From Candidatus Pullichristensenella stercorigallinarum (lineage in GTDB: Bacteria > Bacillota > Clostridia > Christensenellales > Aristaeellaceae), in assembly GCA_018712945.1 (NCBI GenBank), contig DVFZ01000051.1:1-64000 (forward strand): a stretch of 64,000 nucleotides of DNA, given 5' to 3'. Position 1 is the stretch's first letter. Every line of letters starts with the position of its first letter. The notes under the pieces are model-generated. The model did not search any database and was not told the origin of the DNA. It was given only the letters and a program-made list of their open reading frames with translations. The translations under genes and the position numbers were made by a program. Positions 1 through 8,792 of this stretch are shown one piece after another.

Positions 1-159
1 TATACTGTTCATGAGGCTTGAGGCTCCTTTCCGTTTGTTGTTTTCGCATCTCAACTATAACAGATTTCTGCTCTCAAGTCTCGCTTCTTTTTCCTCCCCT
101 CCCCTGTCCAATATGTATTGTAGCTCTACACGCTTCCCGGGCGGAGCGGCCCGTTTTGC

Positions 160-188
160 TTGCCACGGCGCTCTGCCCGTGGTATAAT
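160..188 (+). promoter_or_regulatory. sigma-A-type promoter (TTGCCA-17 bp-TATAAT)
   Basis: TTGCCA at 160-165, 17 bp spacer, perfect TATAAT at 183-188; upstream of a leader ORF and the MFS gene. Confidence 0.7.
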
Positions 189-219
189 GAACGCAATCTT
201 GGCAGGGGAGGTGTTTTTT

Positions 220-258
220 ATGCGCATTTGCAGCGACAAGGCTCCGTGCAAGGTCTGA
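220..258 (+). CDS. candidate 12-aa leader peptide MRICSDKAPCKV upstream of the MFS transporter
   Basis: ATG 220-222 after a GGGGAGG SD-like sequence, stop TGA 256-258, just downstream of a good promoter. Confidence 0.4.
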   Translation: MRICSDKAPCKV

Positions 259-376
259 TCCCGGGCGGGACGCATGGAGCTTTTTCAATTTACCGTCCGG
301 CGGACTTTGCACCCCGAAAATCCAAATCGGAGAGGAGCAAAGTCACGATGTTTAAGTTCAAAATCCTTTTGCCGGG

Positions 377-1636
377 ATGCGCGGTTTCGCCATCCTCTGG
401 TCTACGCAAACCCTGTCCGCGCTCGGCAGCGCCATGACCGGCTTCGCCCTGGTGCTGTGGGCCTACCGGCAGTCCGGTTCCGCCGTAACGACGGCGCTTT
501 TGTCCGTATGCACGTATGCTCCCTATGTGGCGATGAGCATTTTCGCCGGGGCGCTGTGCGACCGTTGGGACAAAAAGCGGACCATGTTTTTCTGCGACCT
601 GTTCGCGGCGCTGTCCACGCTGGCCGTGCTGCTGCTCGCTTCCGCCGGGCGGCTGCGAACGGGGCATCTCTACATCCTCAATGCCTTAAATGGGTTGATG
701 AATACACTGCAAAAACCCGCCGCCGATGTGACGGTGAGCCTGCTTGTGCCCCGCGAGGGCTACCAGCGCGCCGCCGGCATGCAGGCGTTGGGCAACGCGC
801 TCAGTTCGGTGCTCGCGCCCGTGCTCGGCTCAATGTTGTTTGCTTTTGCCGGGTTGGAGGCGGTGATCTTTTTCGATCTTGGCACCTGCATGGTGGCGCT
901 CGTGGCCCTGGGCGGCTTTGTGCGTGTCCCCGCGCCTGAAGCGGCCCCAAAGGGCGAATCGCCGTTGGCGGCGGCGCGCGCCGGGCTGCGCTTTCTGCGC
1001 CGGGAAAAGGGCGTTTTGCACCTGATCTTTTTCCTGGCCGCCATCAACCTGATCGCTTCCATGTACAACGCCGCGCTGCCGGCCATGGCGCTTTCCCGTC
1101 CCGGCGGCGGCGAAACGGCGCTGGGCTGGGTCAACGCCTGTACCGGCATGGCTACGCTGGCAGGCGGGGCGTTTGTCTCCCTGCGCAACGCGCCCCGCAG
1201 CCGCGTGCGCGTTATCCAGAATGCCCTGTTGTTTTCCATGAGCACGGAAAACCTGCTCTTGGCCGTGGGCCGCACGCCGCTTGTGTGGTGCCTGGGCGCC
1301 GTGCTGGGCTGGCTGTGCATACCGGCCATGAACGCCAATATGGACGCGCTTTTGCGATTGCGCATACCGCTGGCCATGCAAGGGCGCGTCTACGCGGCGC
1401 GCAATACGCTGCAGTTTTTCACCATTCCCGTGGGTTACCTGTTGGGCGGCTATCTGGTGGATAACGTCTGCACGCCGCTGATGGCCGCGCAGCCCCCGCA
1501 AAGCGCGCTTGCGCGCCTGCTGGGGAATGGCGGCGGCTCGGGCGCGGCGCTTCTGTTTCTGGGCATCGCCTTTGCGGGCGTGCTCGTTTGCCTGGCCTTC
1601 CGCGCGGATAGACAGATCTGGGCGCTGGAGGAATAA
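377..1636 (+). CDS. MFS transporter (drug/macrolide-exporter type)
   Basis: 419 aa, multiple TM segments, N-term MRGFAILWSTQTLSALGSAM and CDRWDKKR loop typical of MFS. Confidence 0.85.
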   Translation: MRGFAILWSTQTLSALGSAMTGFALVLWAYRQSGSAVTTALLSVCTYAPYVAMSIFAGALCDRWDKKRTMFFCDLFAALSTLAVLLLASAGRLRTGHLYILNALNGLMNTLQKPAADVTVSLLVPREGYQRAAGMQALGNALSSVLAPVLGSMLFAFAGLEAVIFFDLGTCMVALVALGGFVRVPAPEAAPKGESPLAAARAGLRFLRREKGVLHLIFFLAAINLIASMYNAALPAMALSRPGGGETALGWVNACTGMATLAGGAFVSLRNAPRSRVRVIQNALLFSMSTENLLLAVGRTPLVWCLGAVLGWLCIPAMNANMDALLRLRIPLAMQGRVYAARNTLQFFTIPVGYLLGGYLVDNVCTPLMAAQPPQSALARLLGNGGGSGAALLFLGIAFAGVLVCLAFRADRQIWALEE

Positions 1637-1649
1637 GCTGAAATCCTGA

Positions 1650-1898
1650 CCCCCAAGGGCAATCCCTTGGGGGTCAGAGCGCTGACAAAGCCTGCAAACG
1701 CAAAAATTGCCCTGAACAAAGAGAAATCAGAGGCAATTTCTGCTTCCTGCGTCAGCTGCCATGCAGCCTGCGGTCACTTACGCCTATGTAAGCTCCCTTG
1801 GCTGCAAGTTTGCTTCCTTGTCTTGCAGGCTTTCTCATCCCTCTGGCAGTCTGTTGACTTTGTCAACATCCTGTCCCCCAAGGGCAATCCCTTGGGGG
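1650..1898. repeat. Family 1 hairpin-array intergenic repeat, copy A, bracketed by two identical 24-bp palindromes
   Basis: CCCCCAAGGGCAATCCCTTGGGGG at 1650-1673 and 1875-1898; core TCAGAGCGCTGACAAAGCCTGCAAACGCAAAAATTGCC... shared with the 12.7 and 21.4 kb copies. Confidence 0.9.
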
Positions 1899-1903
1899 TG
1901 CCC

Positions 1904-1932
1904 TTTACAGCGGCGACGATTTTTTCTATAAT
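1904..1932 (+). promoter_or_regulatory. sigma-A-type promoter for apbE (TTTACA-17-TATAAT)
   Basis: TTTACA 1904-1909, 17 bp spacer, TATAAT 1927-1932, immediately after the right flank hairpin of copy A. Confidence 0.65.
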
Positions 1933-1986
1933 GAAGGTAGAACATTCCGGAAAACGCCCCGGCCGCGCCGGGGAGAGGGAGGCTTT

Positions 1987-3009
1987 ATGCGCGCATACCG
2001 CCTGTTTACGCTTTTGCTGGCGCTGTTGCTCTGCGCCGCCCCAGGGCTGGCCGAGGCCACGGGTGCCGAGCGCGGATTTTTCGCCATGGATACCTACATG
2101 ACCATTACCGCCTATGGCGAGGAAGCGCAAAGCGCGCTCGAGGCCGCCGAGGAACGCATACACGCGCTGGAAGGGCTTTGGTCGGTCACGGATGCGGAAA
2201 GCGAAATTTACGCCCTTAACCATGCCGGCGGCGCGGCTGTTCCCATCAGCGCGGATACAGAGGCTATTTTGCGCTTTGCCCTGGAGATGGCGGAGCGCAC
2301 GCAGGGCCGCTTCGACCCCACCATTTATCCGCTGCTGACCGCCTGGGGGTTCACCACGGGCAGCCATCAGGTGCCTGCGCCGGAGGAGATCGCGGCGCTT
2401 CTGCCCCTGGTTGGCTATGGGCAAATCGCCCTTTCCGGGGGCGAGGCGTCGCTTCCCGAGGGGGTGGAGGTAGATCTCGGCGCAATCGGCAAGGGCTATG
2501 CTGGCGACGAGGCCGTGGCCGTGCTGCGGCAATACGGCGTTTCCTGCGCCCTGCTCAACCTCGGCGGCGGCGTGCAGGTCATTGGCGCAAGGCCGGACGG
2601 CAATCCCTGGCGCGTGGGCGTGCTGATGCCCTTTACGCAGGAAAACTTCTGCGTGCTGGAAGTAGAGGATTGCGCCGTCATCACCTCGGGAGACTATCAG
2701 CGCTACTTTACGGCGGAGGACGGCAGGCTCTACGGCCATATCCTCGACCCCGATACCGGTTATCCCGCCCAAAGCGGGCTTACGTCCGTCACCATCGCCG
2801 GCGCGGAGGGCAAGGTATGCGACGCGCTGTCCACGGCGCTGTTTGTGATGGGTCTGGACGGGGCCATAGAGCACTGGCGCGCGCATGATGATTTTGAAAT
2901 GCTGCTTCTCACGGACGAAAACGGGGTATATATCACTGAGGGGCTGGAGGATGCCTTCTCGCTGGCGGATGGCTACGCTGATATGGAAGTGACGGTGATT
3001 CGCCGGTGA
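1987..3009 (+). CDS. apbE: FAD:protein FMN transferase (ApbE family)
   Basis: MDTYMTITAYG, VDLGAIGKGYAGD, LNLGGGV, HILDPDTGYP motifs; signal peptide. Confidence 0.93.
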   Translation: MRAYRLFTLLLALLLCAAPGLAEATGAERGFFAMDTYMTITAYGEEAQSALEAAEERIHALEGLWSVTDAESEIYALNHAGGAAVPISADTEAILRFALEMAERTQGRFDPTIYPLLTAWGFTTGSHQVPAPEEIAALLPLVGYGQIALSGGEASLPEGVEVDLGAIGKGYAGDEAVAVLRQYGVSCALLNLGGGVQVIGARPDGNPWRVGVLMPFTQENFCVLEVEDCAVITSGDYQRYFTAEDGRLYGHILDPDTGYPAQSGLTSVTIAGAEGKVCDALSTALFVMGLDGAIEHWRAHDDFEMLLLTDENGVYITEGLEDAFSLADGYADMEVTVIRR

Positions 3010-3386
3010 AGCGCTTTCACGCCGGGCGTTGGATCGCCTTGTGCGCGGTCATACTGTTGCTTGCCGGGGCCGCCTGCCTGTGGCTGTGGAACGCCCCCGG
3101 CGGCGACCTGGTGGAGATCGAGCGCAACGGGGAAATGCTCTATCGTTTCCGCCTTTCGGATATACAGGATGCGCAGACGATTGAGATATCCCGGCCGGAC
3201 GGCTCCAATACCATCGTCATTGAAAACGGCGAAATCCGCGTTTCCGCGGCGGACTGCCCGGATCAGACCTGCGTGCAGATGGGGCCGCTGCGCTCCCGGG
3301 CCATGCCCATCGTCTGCCTGCCGCATGAGCTGGTAATCCGCTTTGCCGAAGAAACGGGCGACGGCCTGGACGCGCTCGCGCAGTAG
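3006..3386 (+). CDS. NusG domain II-containing membrane-anchored protein
   Basis: Single N-term TM followed by GDLVEIERNGE...YRF...NTIVIENGEIRVSAADCPDQTCVQMG. Confidence 0.85.
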   Translation: MKRFHAGRWIALCAVILLLAGAACLWLWNAPGGDLVEIERNGEMLYRFRLSDIQDAQTIEISRPDGSNTIVIENGEIRVSAADCPDQTCVQMGPLRSRAMPIVCLPHELVIRFAEETGDGLDALAQ

Positions 3387-3397
3387 GGAGGGACGCC

Positions 3398-3892
3398 ATG
3401 GATATTCGCAAGCTGGCCCGCCTCGCCCTGCTCACGGCGGTGGCGCTGATTATCTTTGTGATTGAATTGCAGATTCCCAACCCCTTTCCCATCCCCGGCG
3501 TGAAGTTGGGCCTGGCAAACATCATCACCGTTTACGCGGTGTACCGCTATCGCCCCGGCGAGGCGGCCATGGTGCTGGCCTCGCGCATTCTTCTCGGCTC
3601 GTTTTTCAGCGGCCGGGCCATTGCGCTTCTGTACAGCGCCGCGGGCGGCACAGCCTGCTTTTTGGGGATGCTGCTGCTCAAGCGGGTGATTCCGCCGCGC
3701 TGGTTGTGGATTTCCAGCGTGCTGGGCGCGGTCTTTCACAACATCGGCCAGATTGCCGTGGCGGTGGCCGTCATCGGCATATCGGCGCTGGCCTACCTGC
3801 CGTTTCTGCTGGTGTCCGGCTGCCTGGCCGGGGCGTTTACCGGCCTGTGCGCCCAGCTCGTAATGCAAAAGGGCCGCTTCTGGCGGCTGTAA
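3398..3892 (+). CDS. Gx transporter family / heptaprenyl diphosphate synthase component I-like membrane protein
   Basis: LTAVALIIFVIELQIPNPFPIPGVKLGLANIITVYA typical of the family; adjacent to the NusG-II protein. Confidence 0.85.
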   Translation: MDIRKLARLALLTAVALIIFVIELQIPNPFPIPGVKLGLANIITVYAVYRYRPGEAAMVLASRILLGSFFSGRAIALLYSAAGGTACFLGMLLLKRVIPPRWLWISSVLGAVFHNIGQIAVAVAVIGISALAYLPFLLVSGCLAGAFTGLCAQLVMQKGRFWRL

Positions 3893-3929
3893 ACCCGAAA
3901 AGGATATTTGGATAAAGGAGGAAAAAGGC

Positions 3930-5618
3930 ATGAAAGTTGTCATCGTCGGCGGCGTGGCTGGCGGCGCGTCTGCGGCGGCGCGCCTGCGCAGGCTGAACGA
4001 GGAGGCGCAGATCGCCGTCTTCGAGCGCTCCGGGTATGTTTCCTATGCCAACTGCGGCCTGCCCTACTATGTAGGCGGCGAGATCGCGGAGCGGGAGGCG
4101 CTCACCCTGCAGACCCCCGCGAGCTTCCGCGCCCGCTTCAACATCGACGTGCGCGTGCGCCACGAGGTCACGTCCATCGACCGCGCGCGCAAGTGCGTGC
4201 GCGTGCGCGACCTGGAAAGCGGCCGCGAATTTGAAGAAACCTACGATAAGCTGGTGCTCTCCCCCGGGGCGCGCCCCGTGGTGCCGCCCCTGCCCGGCAT
4301 TGATGGGAAAAATATATTCACCCTGCGCACCGTCGAGGACGCTTTGCGCATCCGCGCCTTTGTGGATGCAAACCGCCCGGCGGCGGCCACGGTGGTCGGC
4401 GGCGGCTTCATCGGCCTGGAAATGGCGGAAAACCTGGCCGGGCGTGGCGTGCGCGTGACGCTGGTGGAGAAGATGGAGCAGCTTTTGAGCCCTCTGGATG
4501 CGGACATGGCCGCCTTTGTGCACGCCAAGTTCCGCGCCGCGGGCGTGGCGCTGCGCCTGGGCTGCGGCGTGACCGGCTTTGAGCAGGACGGCGCTCAGGT
4601 GGTCACCCATGTGGAAAACGGCCCCGCCCTGAAGGCGGATCTGGTGGTTCTGGCCATCGGAGTCGCTCCGGACAGCGGCCTGGCCCGGGATGCCGGCCTT
4701 AAAACGGGCGCGCGCGGCAGCATTCTTGTGGACGAACACATGCGCACGTCCGACCCTGACATCTACGCCGTGGGCGACGCCGTGCAAGTCACAAACGGCG
4801 TTACCGGCCAACCGGCGCTCATCGCCCTGGCCGGCCCGGCCAACAAGCAGGGCCGCGTGGCGGCGGACAACATCTGCGGGCTGGACAGCGTGTACCGCGC
4901 CTCCTGGGGCTCGTCGGTGGTGAAGCTGTTTGACATGACGGCGGCCTCCACAGGCCTGAACGAGCGCGCCGCCAAAGCCACGGGGCTTGACTACGGCAAG
5001 GTGGTGCTCTCCCCGGCCAGCCACGCTTCCTACTACCCCGGCGGCAAAGCCATGACCATGAAGGTGCTCTACGAAAAGGGCAGCCTGCGCATCCTCGGGG
5101 CGCAGATCGCCGGCTTCGACGGCGTGGACAAGCGCATCGACGTGCTGGCCACGGCTATGCAGTCCGGACTGAGCGCCATCGGCCTCAAGGATTTGGATCT
5201 CGCCTACGCGCCGCCCTATTCCTCGGCCAAAGACCCGGTGAACATGGCGGGCTTCATGATTGAAAACCTCGAAACCGGCAAGGTGAAGCAGTTCCACTAC
5301 GAGGACATGGACTCCCTTCCGGAAAACATCACCCGGCTGGACGTGCGCACCCCGGCCGAGTACGCCATCGGCCATGCGGAGGGCTTTGTCAACATCCCCG
5401 TGGACGAGCTGCGCGCCCGGCTTGCGGAGATCGACCCCGCCCGGCCGGTCTACGTAATGTGCCAGAGCGCTTTGCGCAGTTATATCGCCTGCCGCATCCT
5501 CTCTCAGCACGGCTACGACTGCTACAACTTCTCCGGCGGCTATCGTTTCTACGAGGCCAACCGCAACGACCGCTTCCGCGAGGATGTAAACACCTCCTGC
5601 GGCGCGAGCGCGCGCTGA
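3930..5618 (+). CDS. CoA-disulfide reductase / NADH oxidase family flavoprotein with C-terminal rhodanese domain
   Basis: VIVGGVAGGASAAARLRRLNE, SYANCGLPYYVGG, C-terminal YVMCQSALRSYIACRIL rhodanese loop. Confidence 0.93.
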   Translation: MKVVIVGGVAGGASAAARLRRLNEEAQIAVFERSGYVSYANCGLPYYVGGEIAEREALTLQTPASFRARFNIDVRVRHEVTSIDRARKCVRVRDLESGREFEETYDKLVLSPGARPVVPPLPGIDGKNIFTLRTVEDALRIRAFVDANRPAAATVVGGGFIGLEMAENLAGRGVRVTLVEKMEQLLSPLDADMAAFVHAKFRAAGVALRLGCGVTGFEQDGAQVVTHVENGPALKADLVVLAIGVAPDSGLARDAGLKTGARGSILVDEHMRTSDPDIYAVGDAVQVTNGVTGQPALIALAGPANKQGRVAADNICGLDSVYRASWGSSVVKLFDMTAASTGLNERAAKATGLDYGKVVLSPASHASYYPGGKAMTMKVLYEKGSLRILGAQIAGFDGVDKRIDVLATAMQSGLSAIGLKDLDLAYAPPYSSAKDPVNMAGFMIENLETGKVKQFHYEDMDSLPENITRLDVRTPAEYAIGHAEGFVNIPVDELRARLAEIDPARPVYVMCQSALRSYIACRILSQHGYDCYNFSGGYRFYEANRNDRFREDVNTSCGASAR

Positions 5619-5763
5619 GGGCAGAAGCGGCGCTTGGAAATTTCCCAGGCGCGGCAGAGGGCTGCAAAGACCTATAGAGGAAAAACTGCCTCCCCAAAAG
5701 GAAACGCGGCCTGGTTTGCGGGCCTTCGCATCGTTCCGTCCGTTTACCACCTTGCCAACACAA

Positions 5764-5803
5764 GGGCGGCGCCTGGACAATTTCCAGGCGCCGCCCCATT
5801 TTT
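5764..5803. terminator. bidirectional terminator-like hairpin between convergent genes
   Basis: GGGCGGCGCCTGGACAATTTCCAGGCGCCGCCC followed by ATTTTT. Confidence 0.75.
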
Positions 5804-5809
5804 GAAAGC

Positions 5810-6742
5810 CTATAAGACCGTTTCAATCAACAGCATGTAAAGCGGAATCATCGCCAGAGACAGAAGCGTGGTCAGCGCCGTGCCACCGGCGGCGTATTCC
5901 TCGTCCGAGCCGGTAGAGGCGGCCACCAAGGCCGTTTGCGTCATGGCCGGCATGCCCGCCTGCACGAGCAATACGTTGCGCGTCAGTTCCGCGATGTCAA
6001 AGGGCAGCGCGCACAAAAGCAAAAGCGCCGGGCAGACGATGAACCGCCCCACCGTGGCGGCCAGATAGCCCTTTTCCCAGCGGAATGTGCGCGCGCGCAC
6101 CATGCGCGCCATCACCGCGCCGGTGAACAGCAGCGAAAGCGGCGTGACCAGGTTGCCCAGGTATCCGCATGCGTCCATGAAAAACTGCGGCGGCGAAAAG
6201 CGCAAAAACACCAGCCCCGCACAGACAAGGATCACAATCAGGGGCACGGGCGGCAGCCGCCGCTTCCCGGCCGCCACGCCGCCCCATTTGCGCATCAGCG
6301 GAAAACCTGCGCCCCAGAACAGGGTGGTGTTGGCGATGTAATAGAGAAGCGTATAGGGGATGACTTCCTCGCCAAACAGCGCCCGCGATACCGGCACGCC
6401 GATAAACACGCTGTTGGAAAAAGAAAACGTCACCACAAACACGCCCAGCCGCTTGGGGGGAAGCTTGAGCAATTTGCCCACCGGCAGGGACAGCAGCATC
6501 GTCAGCACCACCGATACAAACGAGGCGGCCAGCGCGGGCAGGTTTTCCAGCAGCGTTTCGGGCGTATACTGGCCCAGTATGTTGCTTATAATCATGCCTG
6601 GCAGGGCGACCTTGATGACCAAATCCGAAAGCAGGCTCAAATGTTCGTCGCGCACCCATCCGGCCAGATACACCGCCGCCCCCGCCAGGCCCATGAGCAG
6701 TATGCAGCCCACGGCGTTGAAGGCGTTTTGCATTGCGCCCAT
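5810..6742 (-). CDS. AEC (auxin efflux carrier) family transporter
   Basis: 310 aa, about 10 TM segments, YTLLYYIANTTLFWGAG and QAGMPAMTQTALVAA motifs. Confidence 0.85.
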   Translation of the reverse strand: MGAMQNAFNAVGCILLMGLAGAAVYLAGWVRDEHLSLLSDLVIKVALPGMIISNILGQYTPETLLENLPALAASFVSVVLTMLLSLPVGKLLKLPPKRLGVFVVTFSFSNSVFIGVPVSRALFGEEVIPYTLLYYIANTTLFWGAGFPLMRKWGGVAAGKRRLPPVPLIVILVCAGLVFLRFSPPQFFMDACGYLGNLVTPLSLLFTGAVMARMVRARTFRWEKGYLAATVGRFIVCPALLLLCALPFDIAELTRNVLLVQAGMPAMTQTALVAASTGSDEEYAAGGTALTTLLSLAMIPLYMLLIETVL

Positions 6743-6744
6743 GC

Positions 6745-8421
6745 TTACCCCTCCCCGTAAAGCGTCAGCGCCCGGTTTACCGCGGCCAGCACGCCGCGGA
6801 TGGAAGCGATGGACACGTTGGAATGGATGCCCACGCCGAACACATGATGTTCCCTGTATTCCAGCTCGATATAGGCGCAGGCCTTGGCGTCCGAGCCGGA
6901 GGAAATGGCGTGCTCGTGGTAACTCACAAACCGGAAGCCCTCAATGTGCGCTTCGCGCATGGCGGAGAAGAAGGCGTCGATGGGGCCGTTGCCTTCGCCG
7001 CTCAATTCGTGCTCCTCGTCATGATAGCGGATCATGCCGGTGAACTGCACCTGCGAATGTCCCTCGCCGCCGATTTCCGTAATGCTGTGGCGAAGCAGGG
7101 CATAGGGCTTGCTCACGGATACGAACTCGCGCAAAAACAGGTGCAACAATCGCTCCGGGGGCAGTTCCGCGCCGTAGGCCACGGCCTCCTTTTTCACCAG
7201 CGCCCCCAATTCCGGGTGCATGGCCTTGGGCAGGTTATAGCCAAAGCGCGTCTGCAATACGTAGGCCGCGCCGCCCTTGCCGCTCTGGGAATTGATGCGG
7301 ATGATCGGCTCGTAGCTGCGGCCGATGTCCTTGGGGTCGATGATGAGATAGGGCACCTGCCAGGGCTGGCGGGGATGCTCGGCGCGGTAGGCAAAGCCCT
7401 TGCGGATGGCGTCCTGGTGCGAGCCGGAAAAGGCTGTAAACACCAGATCGCCCGCGTAGGGAGAGCGCTCGGGCACGCGCATGCGCGTGCAGCGCTCATA
7501 CACCTGCCGTATGCGCATCAGGTGCTTGAAGTTCAGCCCGGACGGTATGCCCAGCGCCGCCATGTTCATCCCCAGCGTCACCAAATCCACGTTGCCGGTG
7601 CGCTCGCCGTTGCCAAACAGCGTGCCTTCCACGCGCTCCGCGCCGGCCAGCAGGGAAAGCTCGGCCTCGGCTATGCTGGTGCCGCGGTCGTTGTGGGGGT
7701 GCACGGAAAGGATGACGCTCTCGCGGCCCGGCAAAAAGCGGTGTACGTACTCAATGCGGTCGGCAAACTCGTTGGGCGTGGATTTTTGCACCGTGGAGGG
7801 CAGGTTGAGAATCAGCTTTTTCTCCGGCGTGGCCCCGAAGTGCTCCACCACCGAGGAGAGCACCACCATCGCCAGGCGCGGCTCGCTTTCGGAAAAGCAT
7901 TCCGGCGAGTATTCAAAGGTAATGCCCTCGCCGCCATCCTCGCGCATCTCCGCCAGCATGCGCAAAAGCTCGATTTCGCGCACGGCGATGTCCACGATGC
8001 CCTTGCGCGTGGTCTTGTACACGGCTTTTTGAAACATCGGGGAAATGTTGGTGTACAGGTGCACGATGACGTGCTTCGCGCCCTCGATGGCCTCGTAGGT
8101 CTTGCGAATCAGGTGTTCGCGCGCCTGCGTGAGCACCTGGATGGTCACGTCGTCGGGAATCAAATCCTGCTCAATCAGGGCGCGCACGCAGTCGTATTCC
8201 GTCTGCGAGGCCGAGGGGAAGCCCACCTCAATTTCCTTGAAGCCCATGCGCACCAGCATTTTGAACATCTCGATTTTTTCCTCGACGTTCATCGGCTCCA
8301 CCAGCGCCTGGTTGCCGTCGCGCAAATCCACAGAGCACCAGATGGGCGCCTTTTCCAGCCGCCGGGAGGGCCACTGGCGGTCGGGCAGCGTCACCGGTAC
8401 GCAAGGCGTGTATTTTCTCAT
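6745..8421 (-). CDS. leuA: 2-isopropylmalate synthase (LeuA type 2)
   Basis: KAPIWCSVDLRDGNQALVEPMN, SVHPHNDRGTSIAEAELSLLAGAERVEGTLFGNGERTGNVDLVT; T-box leader upstream. Confidence 0.93.
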   Translation of the reverse strand: MRKYTPCVPVTLPDRQWPSRRLEKAPIWCSVDLRDGNQALVEPMNVEEKIEMFKMLVRMGFKEIEVGFPSASQTEYDCVRALIEQDLIPDDVTIQVLTQAREHLIRKTYEAIEGAKHVIVHLYTNISPMFQKAVYKTTRKGIVDIAVREIELLRMLAEMREDGGEGITFEYSPECFSESEPRLAMVVLSSVVEHFGATPEKKLILNLPSTVQKSTPNEFADRIEYVHRFLPGRESVILSVHPHNDRGTSIAEAELSLLAGAERVEGTLFGNGERTGNVDLVTLGMNMAALGIPSGLNFKHLMRIRQVYERCTRMRVPERSPYAGDLVFTAFSGSHQDAIRKGFAYRAEHPRQPWQVPYLIIDPKDIGRSYEPIIRINSQSGKGGAAYVLQTRFGYNLPKAMHPELGALVKKEAVAYGAELPPERLLHLFLREFVSVSKPYALLRHSITEIGGEGHSQVQFTGMIRYHDEEHELSGEGNGPIDAFFSAMREAHIEGFRFVSYHEHAISSGSDAKACAYIELEYREHHVFGVGIHSNVSIASIRGVLAAVNRALTLYGEG

Positions 8422-8446
8422 GCGCATCTCCCCCGTTGAATTTATC

Positions 8447-8680
8447 AAAAAAACCTTCGCCCCTCCTGGGGCGAAGGCATACTTCGCGGTACCACCCAAT
8501 TTCGCCGGAAAATCCGGCAATCTCAGCGCCCGATAACGGGGGCAACCGTTCCAAACTCATCGCCTGAAAAGCTCCGGGGCGAGCTATCCACGCCGCGCCG
8601 CGCCGCCGGTTTGCAGCTACCCCGGCTCTCTGTGTGCGAAAACGGGCGTCTTTTCCCCATCATTGCCATGCCCGTCTATT
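8447..8680 (-). ncRNA. T-box riboswitch leader of leuA
   Basis: Minus strand carries AATTGGGTGGTACCGCG (T-box antiterminator) followed by the GCCTTCGCCCCAGGAGGGGCGAAGG-TTTTTTT terminator; TATAAT (8678-8683) upstream. Confidence 0.9.
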
Positions 8681-8792
8681 ATATCAGAAGCGCGCCGCCC
8701 TGTCAACGCGGCGTTTTGCGAAAAATGCGATTGTGTTTCCGGCGAAATTGTGCTATGATTTCATGGGGCATTGCCGCGAAAGGGGAGGAATC

